Source of the DNA: JAXGXJ01 sp963829545
GTDB lineage: Bacteria; Actinomycetota; Thermoleophilia; RBG-16-64-13
Length of the DNA stretch: 64,000 bases
NCBI GenBank assembly: GCA_963829545.1
Contig: CAWHIX010000008.1
Span: forward strand, 62,001 to 126,000
Direction of reading: 5' to 3'
Positions within the stretch are counted from its first letter, which is position 1. Every line of letters starts with the position of its first letter. A program made the translations under genes and the position numbers. The notes beneath the pieces are model-generated. The model was not told the DNA's origin. It did no database searches and saw only the letters and a list, made by a program, of their open reading frames with translations. Shown in pieces: positions 9,980 through 19,067 of the stretch.

Positions 9980-10149
9980 ACATCCCTCCTCTTTGTTCGA
10001 CATTCTCAAGGTTAGCGCAATCGCGCCGCGGTGGCGATGCGACTGCATTCTCTCCCTCGCGAGCCGTGCGGTAGTATCTAGATGACGCCAGGTGACGCGC
10101 GACAGGTGACGCGCCGCAACAGTAGAAACGCCTGCGAAATGAGGCCCCC

Positions 10150-12698
10150 ATGCCAGTGTCCCAGCCGGCGGCCGGTGAAGCTGAAACAAAGGGCGGCGAC
10201 ATCCGTGTCGTCCCCGGGCGTTGTCACGAGTGCCACGTCCAGTGCGCCATGCTCGTCCACGTCCACGACGGCCACGTGGTCAAGGTGGAGGGCGACCCCC
10301 GGTCGGTGAACCAGGGGACCCTCTGTGCCAGAGGGCTCGCCACCGTCCGCAATCTCTACCATCCGGAGCGTCTCGACTACCCGCTCATGCGCACGCGTCC
10401 CAAAGGCGACCCCGATCCGGGCTGGGTCCGCATCAGCTGGGACGAGGCCCTGGACAGGATCGCGACCCGGCTCAAGGAGATCCAGGCCGAGTACGGGGGA
10501 CACGCCATCGCTATCGGCCAGGGCACCGGACGCTACACAGTCGCCCAGCACCTGCGCCTTAAGAACTCGCTGGGCTCGCCGAACACTCTCACTCCCAGCC
10601 ATGTGTGTCGCGGCCCGAACGCGGCCGCGACGACTCTCTCGGTGGGACATCACCTACGGGGTGACTACCCCGCCTCGGCCTGCCAGGTCTATTGGGGCAA
10701 GAACGAGGCCTGGGCCCATCCCGCCTTCCTGATGCATGCCGTCATGGACAACATCGTCGAGCGGGGCTCCAAGGTGATCGTGGTCGACCCGCGGTACGAG
10801 CATCCTCTTGCCCACAAGGCCGATGTGTATCTGCCCGTGCGACCGGGGTCCGACGCAGCGCTCATGCTGAGTTGGATGAACGTCATCTTTGAGGAGGGTC
10901 TGTACGACGCCGACTTCCTGGCCGCGTGGACGAACGGGCCGGCACTGGTCTACGCCGACACCCTGGAACTGGTGAAGGAGGGCGACGTCTATTCGGAGGG
11001 CGAGAAGCGCGACTTCCTGCCCTATCCCGATTCGGTCGCCGACAGGCGCAACCGGCGGCCGCTCGTGGTGTGGGACGAGACCACCGGGTCCCCGCGACGG
11101 GCCGACGACGAGGGGACCAAGCCGGCCCTCTTCGGGACTTTCGATCTCGGCGGACGGGTCTGCAAGACCGTCCTTCAGGTCCTGCGCGAGCGCGCGGCTC
11201 AGTACTCACCGGAGAAGGCCGCCGGCATCTGCTGGACCGGTTCGGCCGACAAGATCCGCCAGGCGGCGCGTCTGTACGCCAGCAGTCCCTCCGCGTGCCT
11301 GCGACGTGGGCAGCTTCGGGATCCAGGGATTGGAGGGCGGCCACACAAACACCTTCGGCATCCTGAGGTCCCACTTCTGTCTGGCGGCTCTCACGGGCAA
11401 CATCAACCGTCCCGGCGGCGAGGTGGGCACCCCGAGCTGGCGCTGGATCGCCGGCGACTGGCATCGCGAGGGCGGGCCGCGCACCATGACCCCCTGGGGC
11501 GCCCCGGGAGACGATTTCGACCGCCTCATGGAGGGTCCCCACCCGCACGAACCGGCCCTGAACGAGTATCCGTTGCAGCCGGGTCTGACCTCCATGATCG
11601 ACGCTTTTCGGTCCATGAAGACGGAGCGAACCCTATCCCATCAAGGCCTACGTGATGGTGCAGGGCAACCCGCTGGGGGGCTGGTGCGAGGACCAGCAGA
11701 CGGTTCGCGAGGGCCTGCTGGCGCTGGACTTCCTCGTAGATATGGACCTCTACATCACACCCACCAACTCGCTGGCCGACATCGTGCTGCCGGCCGCGCT
11801 GGGGCCCTTCGAGCGGGGGCCCGACAAAGTGATCGAGCCGCTGTACGAGCGCTGGACCGACGAGAAGTTCTACGTGGAACTGGGCCATCGACTGAATCCG
11901 GAGATGTGGCCCTGGGGCAGCGTGGAGGAGTGGAGCGAGTGGGCGGCGGCCGCCCGCGGTCGCGATTTCGCCGAGGCGGCCCAGGCAGGCTTCGCCGTGG
12001 AACGGGGAACTGTGGCTCCGCCACTGGACTTCTACCGGCGGATCGATCCTGCGACGGGCCGCCCGGTAGGGTTCGCCACTCCCACGGGGCGTCTCGAGAT
12101 CTACAGCGTCCTGGCCTTCCAGCACGGTGTGGACCCGTTGCCCTACTACGAGGAGCCCGCGCAGAGCCCCTACTCCGCGCCGGACCTGGCGCGCGACTAT
12201 CCGTTGGTGCTGACGACCGGCGCGCGGCTCCCCGTCTACTACCACTCGCAGCACCGCAACAACCCTCTGCAGCGCGAACTGTTCCCGCAGCCGCAGGCGG
12301 AGATCAACACCCGCACGGCGGCCGAGTACGGCATCGCCGACGGGGACTGGATATGGATCGAGAGCAAGACCGGCAAGATCAGGATGCAGGCCCGGGTGAC
12401 TCCGGGGCTGATTCCCGACGTGGTCTCCATGGCTCACGGCTGGTGGCAGGGCTGCGAGGAGCTGGGGCTACCGGGCTACGGTTGGGACGGCGCCAACGCC
12501 AACCTCCTCGTCTCCGGTGACGAGCACGACGCGGCGCTGGGCGTGCCGGCGGTGCGGTCGCAGCTTTGCAGGGTCTACAAGGCGGACGAGCCGCCCTTCG
12601 TATGGGAGCCGCCCTACTACGGCACCACCAAACCCGACCAGAGGCCCGGCGGCAGCGCCCCGGGGCCGGCGGCGGTCGTGGGAGAGGAGGGGCGATGA
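10150..12698 (+). CDS. Molybdopterin oxidoreductase, DMSO-reductase superfamily catalytic subunit (two frameshifts)
   Basis: An 848-residue protein after removing an extra base near 11298 and one near 11631. Cys25, Cys28, Cys32 and Cys59 (CHECHVQC and TLCARG) form the N-terminal [4Fe-4S] site. The segment TPSHVCRGP places a Cys at about residue 153 where the metal ligand usually lies, as in several anaerobic oxidoreductases of this superfamily. Late motifs include GDWIWIESKTGKI and YGWDGANANLL from the molydopterin-binding C-terminal domain. There is no twin-arginine signal, so the enzyme should be cytoplasmic. The next gene, overlapping by four bases, encodes its electron-transfer ferredoxin; no membrane anchor is encoded. 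The substrate (for example a thio, hydroxy or formate-type compound) cannot be assigned. Confidence 0.87.
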
Positions 12699-13264
12699 CC
12701 AGGCGGGCCATCGTAGCCGATCTCGACCGCTGCACCGGCTGCCTCACCTGCGTGGTGGCCTGCAAGGAGGAGAACCATCTGCCGGCCGGTATGTCGTTCA
12801 TCCGTCTGGTCCAGGTGGGACCTCACGGTGACTTCCCCGAGCTTTCCATGTACTACCTGCCGGTGGCCTGTCAGCAATGCGACCGTCCCGCGTGCGCCGC
12901 GTCATGCCCGGAAGCTGCTATCGCGCGTACGGCGAGTGGGATCGTGGCCGTGGAGGCCGAGAAGTGCACCGGGTGTGGCGCCTGCGTGGAGGGCTGCCCC
13001 TACGGCGCCATAGTCTTCGATCCGGCGATGAACCTCGCGCGCAAGTGCGAACTCTGCGCGGCGACGGTACCGGCTGGCCGCGCGCCGGCATGCGTGGCCG
13101 CATGTCCCGGCAAGGCACTCCAGATCGTCGACGCCGATATCGAGCAGACCGAGGCGGTGGCCCCAGGAGAGCCGCGGAGCGCCTACGCCCTCAAGCCGGG
13201 CGCAGGCACGGAGCCGGTGGGCCGGTTCATCCTCGCGCGACAGGAGTGGCGCGACCTCTGCTAG
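12695..13264 (+). CDS. Four-cluster [4Fe-4S] ferredoxin subunit (DmsB/HybA-like)
   Basis: A 189-residue protein whose ATG overlaps the preceding stop (ATGA). Cysteine groups are CTGCLTCVVAC, CQQCDRPACAASCP, CTGCGACVEGCPYGA, and CELC with CVAACPGKA, enough for four [4Fe-4S] clusters as in DmsB, PhsB and HybA subunits. It has no signal peptide, matching the cytoplasmic catalytic subunit, and must pass electrons between the molybdopterin enzyme and an unidentified partner. The usual membrane quinol subunit (DmsC/NrfD type) is not next door; the following genes are on the other strand or are soluble flavoproteins, which may be the real redox partners. Confidence 0.9.
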   Translation: MTRRAIVADLDRCTGCLTCVVACKEENHLPAGMSFIRLVQVGPHGDFPELSMYYLPVACQQCDRPACAASCPEAAIARTASGIVAVEAEKCTGCGACVEGCPYGAIVFDPAMNLARKCELCAATVPAGRAPACVAACPGKALQIVDADIEQTEAVAPGEPRSAYALKPGAGTEPVGRFILARQEWRDLC

Positions 13265-13278
13265 GCGGCGCTGCGCCC

Positions 13279-13305
13279 GCCGGCCCGACTTAAGAGGCGG
13301 CCGGC
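13279..13305. terminator. Convergent hairpin between ferredoxin and osmC genes
   Basis: GCCGGCC (13279-13285) and GGCCGGC (13299-13305) can pair around a 13-base loop that contains the osmC stop codon. It lies between two genes that converge, so it could end transcription from both sides. There is no clear T-run. Confidence 0.35.
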
Positions 13306-13721
13306 TCTATGTGGAACGAGGCCGTGATAGGCGTCGAGCCCTTGAGCATGGCCCACACCGGGCACAGCTGCTCTTCAGCTATGGTGAGCGCCCGTGACAC
13401 GCTCTGGGCGTCGAGGTCAGACCCGGTGAGCGCGAAGTCCAGGGCGATCTCGGTGAGGACCGTGGGGTGCTCGTCACGCCGCTGTCCGCGCGCCGTCACC
13501 TGAAGGCCCGCGACTTTCTGCTTCATCCGCTCGAGCACCAGCACAAGGGTGCTACCGCTGCATACGGCCAGGCTGCTCAACAGCATCTGCAGAGGAGTGG
13601 GTCCGGCACCCGTCTCGCCAGGCCCGAGCGGGTAGTCAAGACAGACGGTGTGCGCGCCGGCCGTAGTCGAGAAACACATCCCGCCCTGGTGGACGGCCTG
13701 AACAACCAACTCGCTCGACAT
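13290..13721 (-). CDS. OsmC-family protein
   Basis: A 143-residue protein with AGGAGG four bases before its ATG. The features LGPGETGAGPTPLQMLLSSL and AVCSGSTLVLVLERM carry the family's active-site cysteine (in AVCSG), and a second cysteine occurs late (EEQLCPVWAML). OsmC/Ohr proteins are dimeric thiol peroxidases acting on organic hydroperoxides or stress proteins of related function. The second catalytic Cys position is retained, so peroxidase activity is plausible. It may protect the oxygen-sensitive enzymes nearby, but this is inference. Confidence 0.85.
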   Translation of the reverse strand: MSSELVVQAVHQGGMCFSTTAGAHTVCLDYPLGPGETGAGPTPLQMLLSSLAVCSGSTLVLVLERMKQKVAGLQVTARGQRRDEHPTVLTEIALDFALTGSDLDAQSVSRALTIAEEQLCPVWAMLKGSTPITASFHIEPAAS

Positions 13722-13751
13722 GCGACCTCCTGATGCTCGGGTGTGATGCGG

Positions 13752-14258
13752 CTACCAGCTTAGCGTGCCCGGACTGCCCTTGAACGGCCCTACGATCTCG
13801 CTTGTTATCCACCCTCCGTAGAAGTGGCCGGGCTGCGGGGTGACCTGCTCACCGTCCACAGTCACCTCGTCGAAGGCCCAGGCGTAGAATGCGATGTACC
13901 CTGCGATCTCTTCGTAGCCGGGGCTGGGGTAAGGATAGTACCAGGCTACGTTCTCACGCTTGACCCCGTTCACCATCAGGGTGTAGTAGTGCGCCGTGCC
14001 CTTGTACTCACAGAAGCTGGTATGAGGACTGGGCACCAGGAACTCCACCATCACGTCCTCCGGGGGAAGGTAGTAGGTAGGGGGGTGGCTGGTCTCCAGG
14101 ACTCTGATCGGCCGCCGCGTGTCGGCGATCGCACGGGCGCCGACGATCGCCCGGATATGCCGGTCGACCCGCTCAACGGCCGGCGGGCGCGGGTAGTCCC
14201 ACACGGATTCCTTGGGGCGTTCGGTCATGGCGGTGCCAGGATCGGGGGATGTGTTCAC
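13752..14258 (-). CDS. DUF427 domain protein
   Basis: About 158-168 residues. The middle IRVLETSHPPTYYLPPEDV, SFCEYKGTAHYYTL and a late IAGYIAFYAWAFDEVTVDGE are the conserved blocks of DUF427, a small beta-barrel family of unknown biochemical role. The start is either GTG at 14258 or ATG at 14228; neither has a strong ribosome-binding site. It is divergent from the GMC-type flavoprotein with an 88-base gap that probably carries both promoters. Confidence 0.8.
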   Translation of the reverse strand: MNTSPDPGTAMTERPKESVWDYPRPPAVERVDRHIRAIVGARAIADTRRPIRVLETSHPPTYYLPPEDVMVEFLVPSPHTSFCEYKGTAHYYTLMVNGVKRENVAWYYPYPSPGYEEIAGYIAFYAWAFDEVTVDGEQVTPQPGHFYGGWITSEIVGPFKGSPGTLSW

Positions 14259-14346
14259 TCGGCCAGCCTAGCAGCAAGGTCCGGGACATGCGCGCCGGCT
14301 GGAGGTGTAGACTCGGACCTACGTCAGCGACCGGAAGGAGCACTGT

Positions 14347-15768
14347 ATGGCATCCGGCGTCGAGAAGCTCAGCGCGCGCACCATCATCGTCGGCAGCGGA
14401 CCGGGCGGGGCGACCGTGGCCCGCGGGCTCGCCCGCCGCGGCGAAGACGTCCTCATGCTGGAGCGGGGGGCCTACCACAAGCGCATCGGCACCTGGCCCA
14501 CGATGTTCCGCATGATGGACCGCATGGGCATGCTGACCTCGGTCGAGGGGACCATGATGGTCCGCCTGCTGACAGTGGGGGGTAGCACTGTCACCTTCTG
14601 CGGAGTCGCGCTGCCTCCGCCGCCCTGGCTGAAGGAGCGCCACGGCATCGACCTGGCTCCGTACGTGGAGGAGACGCAGGAGGAGCTCGGCCTGGCGCCT
14701 CTGCCCGAGCGTCTACTCGGCCAGGGGGCCCTTCGCGTGCAGGAAGCCGCGCGCAAGGAGGGCCTCGACTGGGCTCCGCTGCCCAAGTTCATCGATCCCG
14801 AGCTCTGCGACCTGTCCTGTCCCAAGTGCATGATCGGCTGCGCCAAGGGGGCCAAGTGGACCGCGCGCGAGTATGTGGAGGATGCATTGGGCGGGGGCGC
14901 ACGGCTGCGTACGCGCATGAAGGTCGAGGCGGTCCTCAGCGACGGCGGTCGGGTGACTGGCGTACGCGGCAGCGGTCCCTCGGGTCCGTTCGAGGCTGAA
15001 GCGGACCGGGTGGTCCTCTCCGCGGGTGGCATCGGCACGGCGGTCATCATGCAGGCCTCCGGCTTCAGCGACGCCGGCCGTGGCTTCTTCATCGACCCTC
15101 TGCAGCTGACCACGGCCATCTCTCCCTGGCAGGGAGCGTCGCACGACATCCCCATGACCTGTGGCACCACGGACCTCGTGGACGAAGGCATCATCATGAC
15201 CGACGTCATCGATCCCTGGCCGCTGTACATGTTCGGGCTGGCGATGGGCGGACCGCGCTCTCCTCGCTACTTTCTCCGCTATCCGCGAACCCTCAGCATC
15301 ATGACCAAGGCGCGGGATCCGCTGACCGGCAGCATCTCGGCAGACGGCACCGTCTCCAAGCCTTTTGGTGCCAAGGAACAGGCCATGCTGCGCCGCGGCT
15401 CGCAGATCGCCTCGAGTATCCTGCGCCGGGCCGGCTGCGATACCTCCACCATCCAGTTAGCCGCGCCGCGCGGCGCTCACCCGGGTGGGACCGTGCGCAT
15501 CGACGAGATGCTGGACCGGGACCTGCAGACCTCTGTAGCCGGCCTGTATGTGTGCGACGCGAGCGTCCTTCCGGAGCCCTGTGGTTGGCCGCCCGTGCTG
15601 ACCATAATCTCTCTGGCCAAGAGACTGGTGAACGAGCAGTTCGCGGGCGGCGCGGCTGGCGTGACCGACGCCGCCGGTGTGGCTGCCGTGCCGCTGCCGC
15701 GGCAGACCGGCGCGTCGCCTCCGGCGACGGCGGCGGCGACGCCGACCGCCCAGGCCAAGGAGGCTTGA
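14347..15768 (+). CDS. GMC-type FAD-dependent oxidoreductase
   Basis: A 473-residue flavoprotein with AAGGAG ahead of the ATG. FAD-binding VGSGPGGATVARGL starts at about residue 17, and the C-terminal block HPGGTVRID, LYVCDASVLPEPCGW and PPVLTIISLAKRL is the GMC signature. A four-Cys segment CDLSCPKCMIGCAKGAK occurs mid-protein, as seen in long-chain alcohol oxidase-type and gluconate dehydrogenase-like members. A low-complexity Ala/Pro tail is likely linker. GMC enzymes oxidise alcohols or steroid-like substrates. It is the first gene of an operon with the OYE reductase, two bases downstream, and a flavodoxin, so these probably act on the same substrate. Confidence 0.82.
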   Translation: MASGVEKLSARTIIVGSGPGGATVARGLARRGEDVLMLERGAYHKRIGTWPTMFRMMDRMGMLTSVEGTMMVRLLTVGGSTVTFCGVALPPPPWLKERHGIDLAPYVEETQEELGLAPLPERLLGQGALRVQEAARKEGLDWAPLPKFIDPELCDLSCPKCMIGCAKGAKWTAREYVEDALGGGARLRTRMKVEAVLSDGGRVTGVRGSGPSGPFEAEADRVVLSAGGIGTAVIMQASGFSDAGRGFFIDPLQLTTAISPWQGASHDIPMTCGTTDLVDEGIIMTDVIDPWPLYMFGLAMGGPRSPRYFLRYPRTLSIMTKARDPLTGSISADGTVSKPFGAKEQAMLRRGSQIASSILRRAGCDTSTIQLAAPRGAHPGGTVRIDEMLDRDLQTSVAGLYVCDASVLPEPCGWPPVLTIISLAKRLVNEQFAGGAAGVTDAAGVAAVPLPRQTGASPPATAAATPTAQAKEA

Positions 15769-15770
15769 GC

Positions 15771-17852
15771 ATGGCGGCGAAGCCTCCGGTTCCCTGGCAA
15801 GTGCTGCTCGAACCCATTCGCATCGGTCCCCTGGTTGCGAAGAACCGCATCGAGGCGGCTCCCACGCTCACCTGTATCTGCAACAGAGACCAGTCCGTCA
15901 CCCGGGAGTTGGTGGAGTTCTACCGGGTCCAGGCCAAGGGCGGGGCCGGGATCATCACCGTGCACGAGACGGCCGTCGACGCCGACCGGGCCATCACCCA
16001 ACCGACTCAGCTCAACCTTGGGGACGACTTCTACATCCCCGGACTCGCGGCCGTTGCCGAGGTGATAAAGGACGGAGGCGCGTTGGCCTCCATCCAGCTC
16101 AACCACGGCGGTCGTCAGGCGGTCTCCGAACTCAATGGCGGCCGCAACCCCATCGGGCCGTCCGCGCAGGTAGGCCGTTTCACCGAGGACCGTCGTCGCG
16201 GGGAACAGGTGGTGGAAGAGATGACGCCGGCCATGATCGACGAGGTCATCGACCACTTCGCGGCCGCCGCCTATCGGGCCAAGCTGGCCGGCTTCGACAT
16301 GGTCCAGATCCACGGGGGACACGGCTGGCTCATTTCCCAGTTCGTCTCTCCGGCCGTCAACAAGCGAACCGATGAATACGGAGGCAGCCTGGAGAACCGC
16401 GCCCGCTTCGCGATCCGCGTGGTGGACGCCGTCCGGGAGCGTTGCGGCGCCGACTTCCCCATCGAGTGGCGCCTGAGCGCGAGCGACCTCGTCCCTGGGG
16501 GCCTGGAGATCGAGGACGCCGTAGAGTATGCGCGGCTTATGCAAGACCGCATCGACTGCTTTCAGGTCTCCGCGGGGATGATCTCCGAGCCTCGCACCTA
16601 TCCGTACACTCACGCCTCGGTCTACCTGCCTCACGGCGAGAACGTGGAGCGGGCTGCGGCCATCAAGCGGGCGGTCACCAAGCCCGTTGCGGTTGTGGGC
16701 GCCATCATGGACCTGGAGGAGGGCGGCGAGTGGGTAGCCGCGGGCAAGGCCGACCTCGTCGCCATGTGCCGCGCCCTGCTGGCCGACCCCCAACTTCCCA
16801 ACAAGACTTTCAGGGGGAAGAAGGACGAGATCATCCCCTGCATCCGCTGCAACACCTGTCTGGCGCGCGGTGTCCATATGAACCAGGTGCGGTGCACGGT
16901 CAATCCCCGCAGCGTGCGCGAGGATTACTATCGCTGCCTTCCATCCGCGGCCGTGCGGAAGAAGGTGGTGGTGGTCGGGGGCGGGCCGGCCGGCATGGTA
17001 GCAGGCATCACAGCGGCTGAGCGGGGGCACGAGGTGGTCCTCTTCGAGAAGGAGGGACGGCTGGGAGGCAACCTGTTGATCTCGTCGGGGCCGCCGTTCA
17101 AGTCCGACTACCGACGCTATCTCGACTATCTCCTCGTGCAGGTGGACCGCTGGGTGGAGCGCGGCGCCCTGGTCGTGCAGGCAGGCGTGGCCGGCACACC
17201 CGACCGAGTGTCGGCGGAGTCGCCGGACGTGCTGATCGTGGCCGCGGGAGCGGAACCTGTGTGGCCCGACGTCGTGGGGCTCAAGCGGGGCAACGTCTTC
17301 TGGGCCGGCGATGTTCTGCGGGGCGGTAACATCCTTTGCCAAGGTGCGGTGCTGGCGGCCGACGAGCCGCTGCGCGGCGGAGACGTGCTATGTGCCGGCG
17401 AGGCGCTTCTGGGCGTCCAGATGCCCGGCGGCCGCGTGGTGGTTGCGGGGAGCGGCGGTATGGGAAAGGAGGCCGCGTTGGCGCTGGCCCGAGAGGGGAT
17501 GCAGGTGACCATCGTGGGCATCCCGGGCGGTTCGGAGCGGGATCAGACGGTCAACTTCCTGGATGTCATGGCGCTGGAGGACTGTCTTGCCGAGCGGGCC
17601 GTTGATATGAACTCCGCCTTCGTCCTCGACGAGGTGCACACGGATCGCGTCGTGACCCGGGGGCCCGGCGGCGAGCCGCTGATGTTGCCCGCGGACGCCG
17701 TCGTGGTGGCCACCGACCTCAGTCCGCGGGCCGACCTGGTCAAGAGACTGAGCGACGTGGCTGAGGACGTGCGCGTGGTCGGCGACTGTCGCAGTCCGCG
17801 CATCCTGTACCACGCCGTCCACGAGGGCTTCGAGGCGGCTATCGAGATATAG
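15771..17852 (+). CDS. Old Yellow Enzyme-type NADH:flavin reductase (2,4-dienoyl-CoA reductase/FldZ-like)
   Basis: A 693-residue protein with FMN barrel, Fe-S and pyridine nucleotide domains. The barrel shows PIRIGPLVAKNRI, IQLNHGGRQ, HGGHGWLISQFVSP and NKRTDEYGGSLENR; the cluster site is PCIRCNTCL with a later RCTVNP. The second half has VVVVGGGPAGMVAGI for FAD and VVVAGSGGMGKEAALAL for NAD(P)H. Between them lies an unusual stretch, WAGDVLRGGNILCQG and RGGDVLCAGEALLG, with repeated GDVL/GG units. The family reduces enoate, dienoyl-CoA or cinnamate-type double bonds, or bile-acid-type enones. Its placement after the GMC protein suggests successive redox steps on one unsaturated substrate. Confidence 0.88.
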   Translation: MAAKPPVPWQVLLEPIRIGPLVAKNRIEAAPTLTCICNRDQSVTRELVEFYRVQAKGGAGIITVHETAVDADRAITQPTQLNLGDDFYIPGLAAVAEVIKDGGALASIQLNHGGRQAVSELNGGRNPIGPSAQVGRFTEDRRRGEQVVEEMTPAMIDEVIDHFAAAAYRAKLAGFDMVQIHGGHGWLISQFVSPAVNKRTDEYGGSLENRARFAIRVVDAVRERCGADFPIEWRLSASDLVPGGLEIEDAVEYARLMQDRIDCFQVSAGMISEPRTYPYTHASVYLPHGENVERAAAIKRAVTKPVAVVGAIMDLEEGGEWVAAGKADLVAMCRALLADPQLPNKTFRGKKDEIIPCIRCNTCLARGVHMNQVRCTVNPRSVREDYYRCLPSAAVRKKVVVVGGGPAGMVAGITAAERGHEVVLFEKEGRLGGNLLISSGPPFKSDYRRYLDYLLVQVDRWVERGALVVQAGVAGTPDRVSAESPDVLIVAAGAEPVWPDVVGLKRGNVFWAGDVLRGGNILCQGAVLAADEPLRGGDVLCAGEALLGVQMPGGRVVVAGSGGMGKEAALALAREGMQVTIVGIPGGSERDQTVNFLDVMALEDCLAERAVDMNSAFVLDEVHTDRVVTRGPGGEPLMLPADAVVVATDLSPRADLVKRLSDVAEDVRVVGDCRSPRILYHAVHEGFEAAIEI

Positions 17853-17921
17853 GTAAGGCGGGTAGATCAAGCGGTCGCTGTGGCCTCGCGCCGACGGCCC
17901 ATCCTCAAGGAGCGTGATGAC

Positions 17922-18416
17922 ATGAAGGCTCTGGTCGTGTACGAGTCGCTGTGGGGAAACACGGCAACGGTCGCACGGGCCATAGCGGAAGGCATCGGGC
18001 CGGAAGCCCGGGCCCTGTCCACCGCCGAGGCGACGCCCCTGATCCTGGAGGGCGTGGACCTGCTGGTGGCCGGCTGCCCGGTTCATGCCTTTCGCCCACC
18101 TACCGACGAGAGCAGAGAGAACATCCGTCGAAACCCCGGCAAGGGCGGACCGCCGGACCTCTCTCATCCTGCCCTGCGCTCCTGGCTGGCCTCACTGCCT
18201 CCGGGACAGGGCTCCGCAGCGGCCTTCGACACCCAGGTCCGCGGGCCCTTTGGAAGTGCCGCCCCCTTCGTGCTCAAAGAACTCGAGCGGGCAGGGTACC
18301 GAGCGGTCGGCAAGCCGTTGGGATTCATGCTCAAGGGTAAGTACGGACCCGTTCGCGACGGCGAGCTGGAGCGGGCCCGCGCCTGGGGCGCCGAGTTGGC
18401 CGGGCTGAGCTCCTAG
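17922..18416 (+). CDS. Flavodoxin-like protein
   Basis: A 164-residue protein that begins MKALVVYESLWGNTATVARA, the FMN phosphate-binding loop of flavodoxins, with a later GPFGSAAPFVLKELERAGY and KGKYGPVRDGELERARAW tail. The ATG follows AAGGAG with nine bases spacing. Flavodoxin domains shuttle single electrons in the cytoplasm; the protein may supply electrons to the upstream Mo/OYE enzymes. It ends four bases into the convergent small protein gene on the other strand. Confidence 0.82.
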   Translation: MKALVVYESLWGNTATVARAIAEGIGPEARALSTAEATPLILEGVDLLVAGCPVHAFRPPTDESRENIRRNPGKGGPPDLSHPALRSWLASLPPGQGSAAAFDTQVRGPFGSAAPFVLKELERAGYRAVGKPLGFMLKGKYGPVRDGELERARAWGAELAGLSS

Positions 18417-18847
18417 AAGGCTCCCAGCTGACAGGGCTCTATCTTGAACTCAAGAAGCTCGCAGACGGCGGCGACCTCCATCCGTTCTATGCCCAGAGTG
18501 TCCGCGATCTTCCAGCACGCCGCGCAACTTATGGTCCCGTCGGCGCCGAAACGGCTCAGCTGTTCGCGCACCTCAGCTGATGCTTCCTTCGCAGGCTCCA
18601 CTATCTTCTTGTGGGGGGAAAAGCCGAACAGGCCCAGCTGGCATCTGGTGATGCGATACTCGAGCAGGTCGGCGGTCTTTCCAATCGCGGAGGGGGACAC
18701 CTTCAGGTCGGCGGCCACGTCGAAGGCGTCCGCGCAGGTGATGGTGCCGTCCACGGCTCTGTCGCCGAGTGCGTCTGCGACCGCTGGATCGCTCGGGGTG
18801 CCAGCGGGGTGCTTGGCGCTGTACTTGGGCGCGTCTTCGTGTGTCAT
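18413..18847 (-). CDS. Small protein with internally duplicated Cys-containing helical domain
   Basis: A 144-residue protein made of two copies of one ~47-residue unit: residues 28-74 (DGTITCADAF ... LLEYRITRCQLGLF) and 98-144 (DGTISCAACW ... LLEFKIEPCQLGAF). Both keep an early Cys, a helix-turn-helix-like middle and the ending CQLGxF. I recognise the pattern from small proteins of anaerobes near molybdenum or tungsten enzymes, but know no name or function. The Cys pairs could bind metal or a redox cofactor, or the units could bind DNA. GGAG sits nine bases before the chosen ATG. The gene converges on the flavodoxin. Confidence 0.65.
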   Translation of the reverse strand: MTHEDAPKYSAKHPAGTPSDPAVADALGDRAVDGTITCADAFDVAADLKVSPSAIGKTADLLEYRITRCQLGLFGFSPHKKIVEPAKEASAEVREQLSRFGADGTISCAACWKIADTLGIERMEVAAVCELLEFKIEPCQLGAF

Positions 18848-19067
18848 GACGGTATTCTCCGCTGGTTGTACTTGAGGTTCTCCTTCTATCATACTGGGCC
18901 GAGGCGGAGACCGGGCCGGCGTCTCCCTGGCCACTCGGCCGGGGTCGCAACCCAGCACCCGGGTAGCAGCCAAACCATCTAGGAGCAGGGCGTTTTGCCC
19001 GCCGCCGCGCCCTATCATCGTCCTTGTCAGCCACCGTCAAGCCCATATGGGCGATAAGGACGCGATA

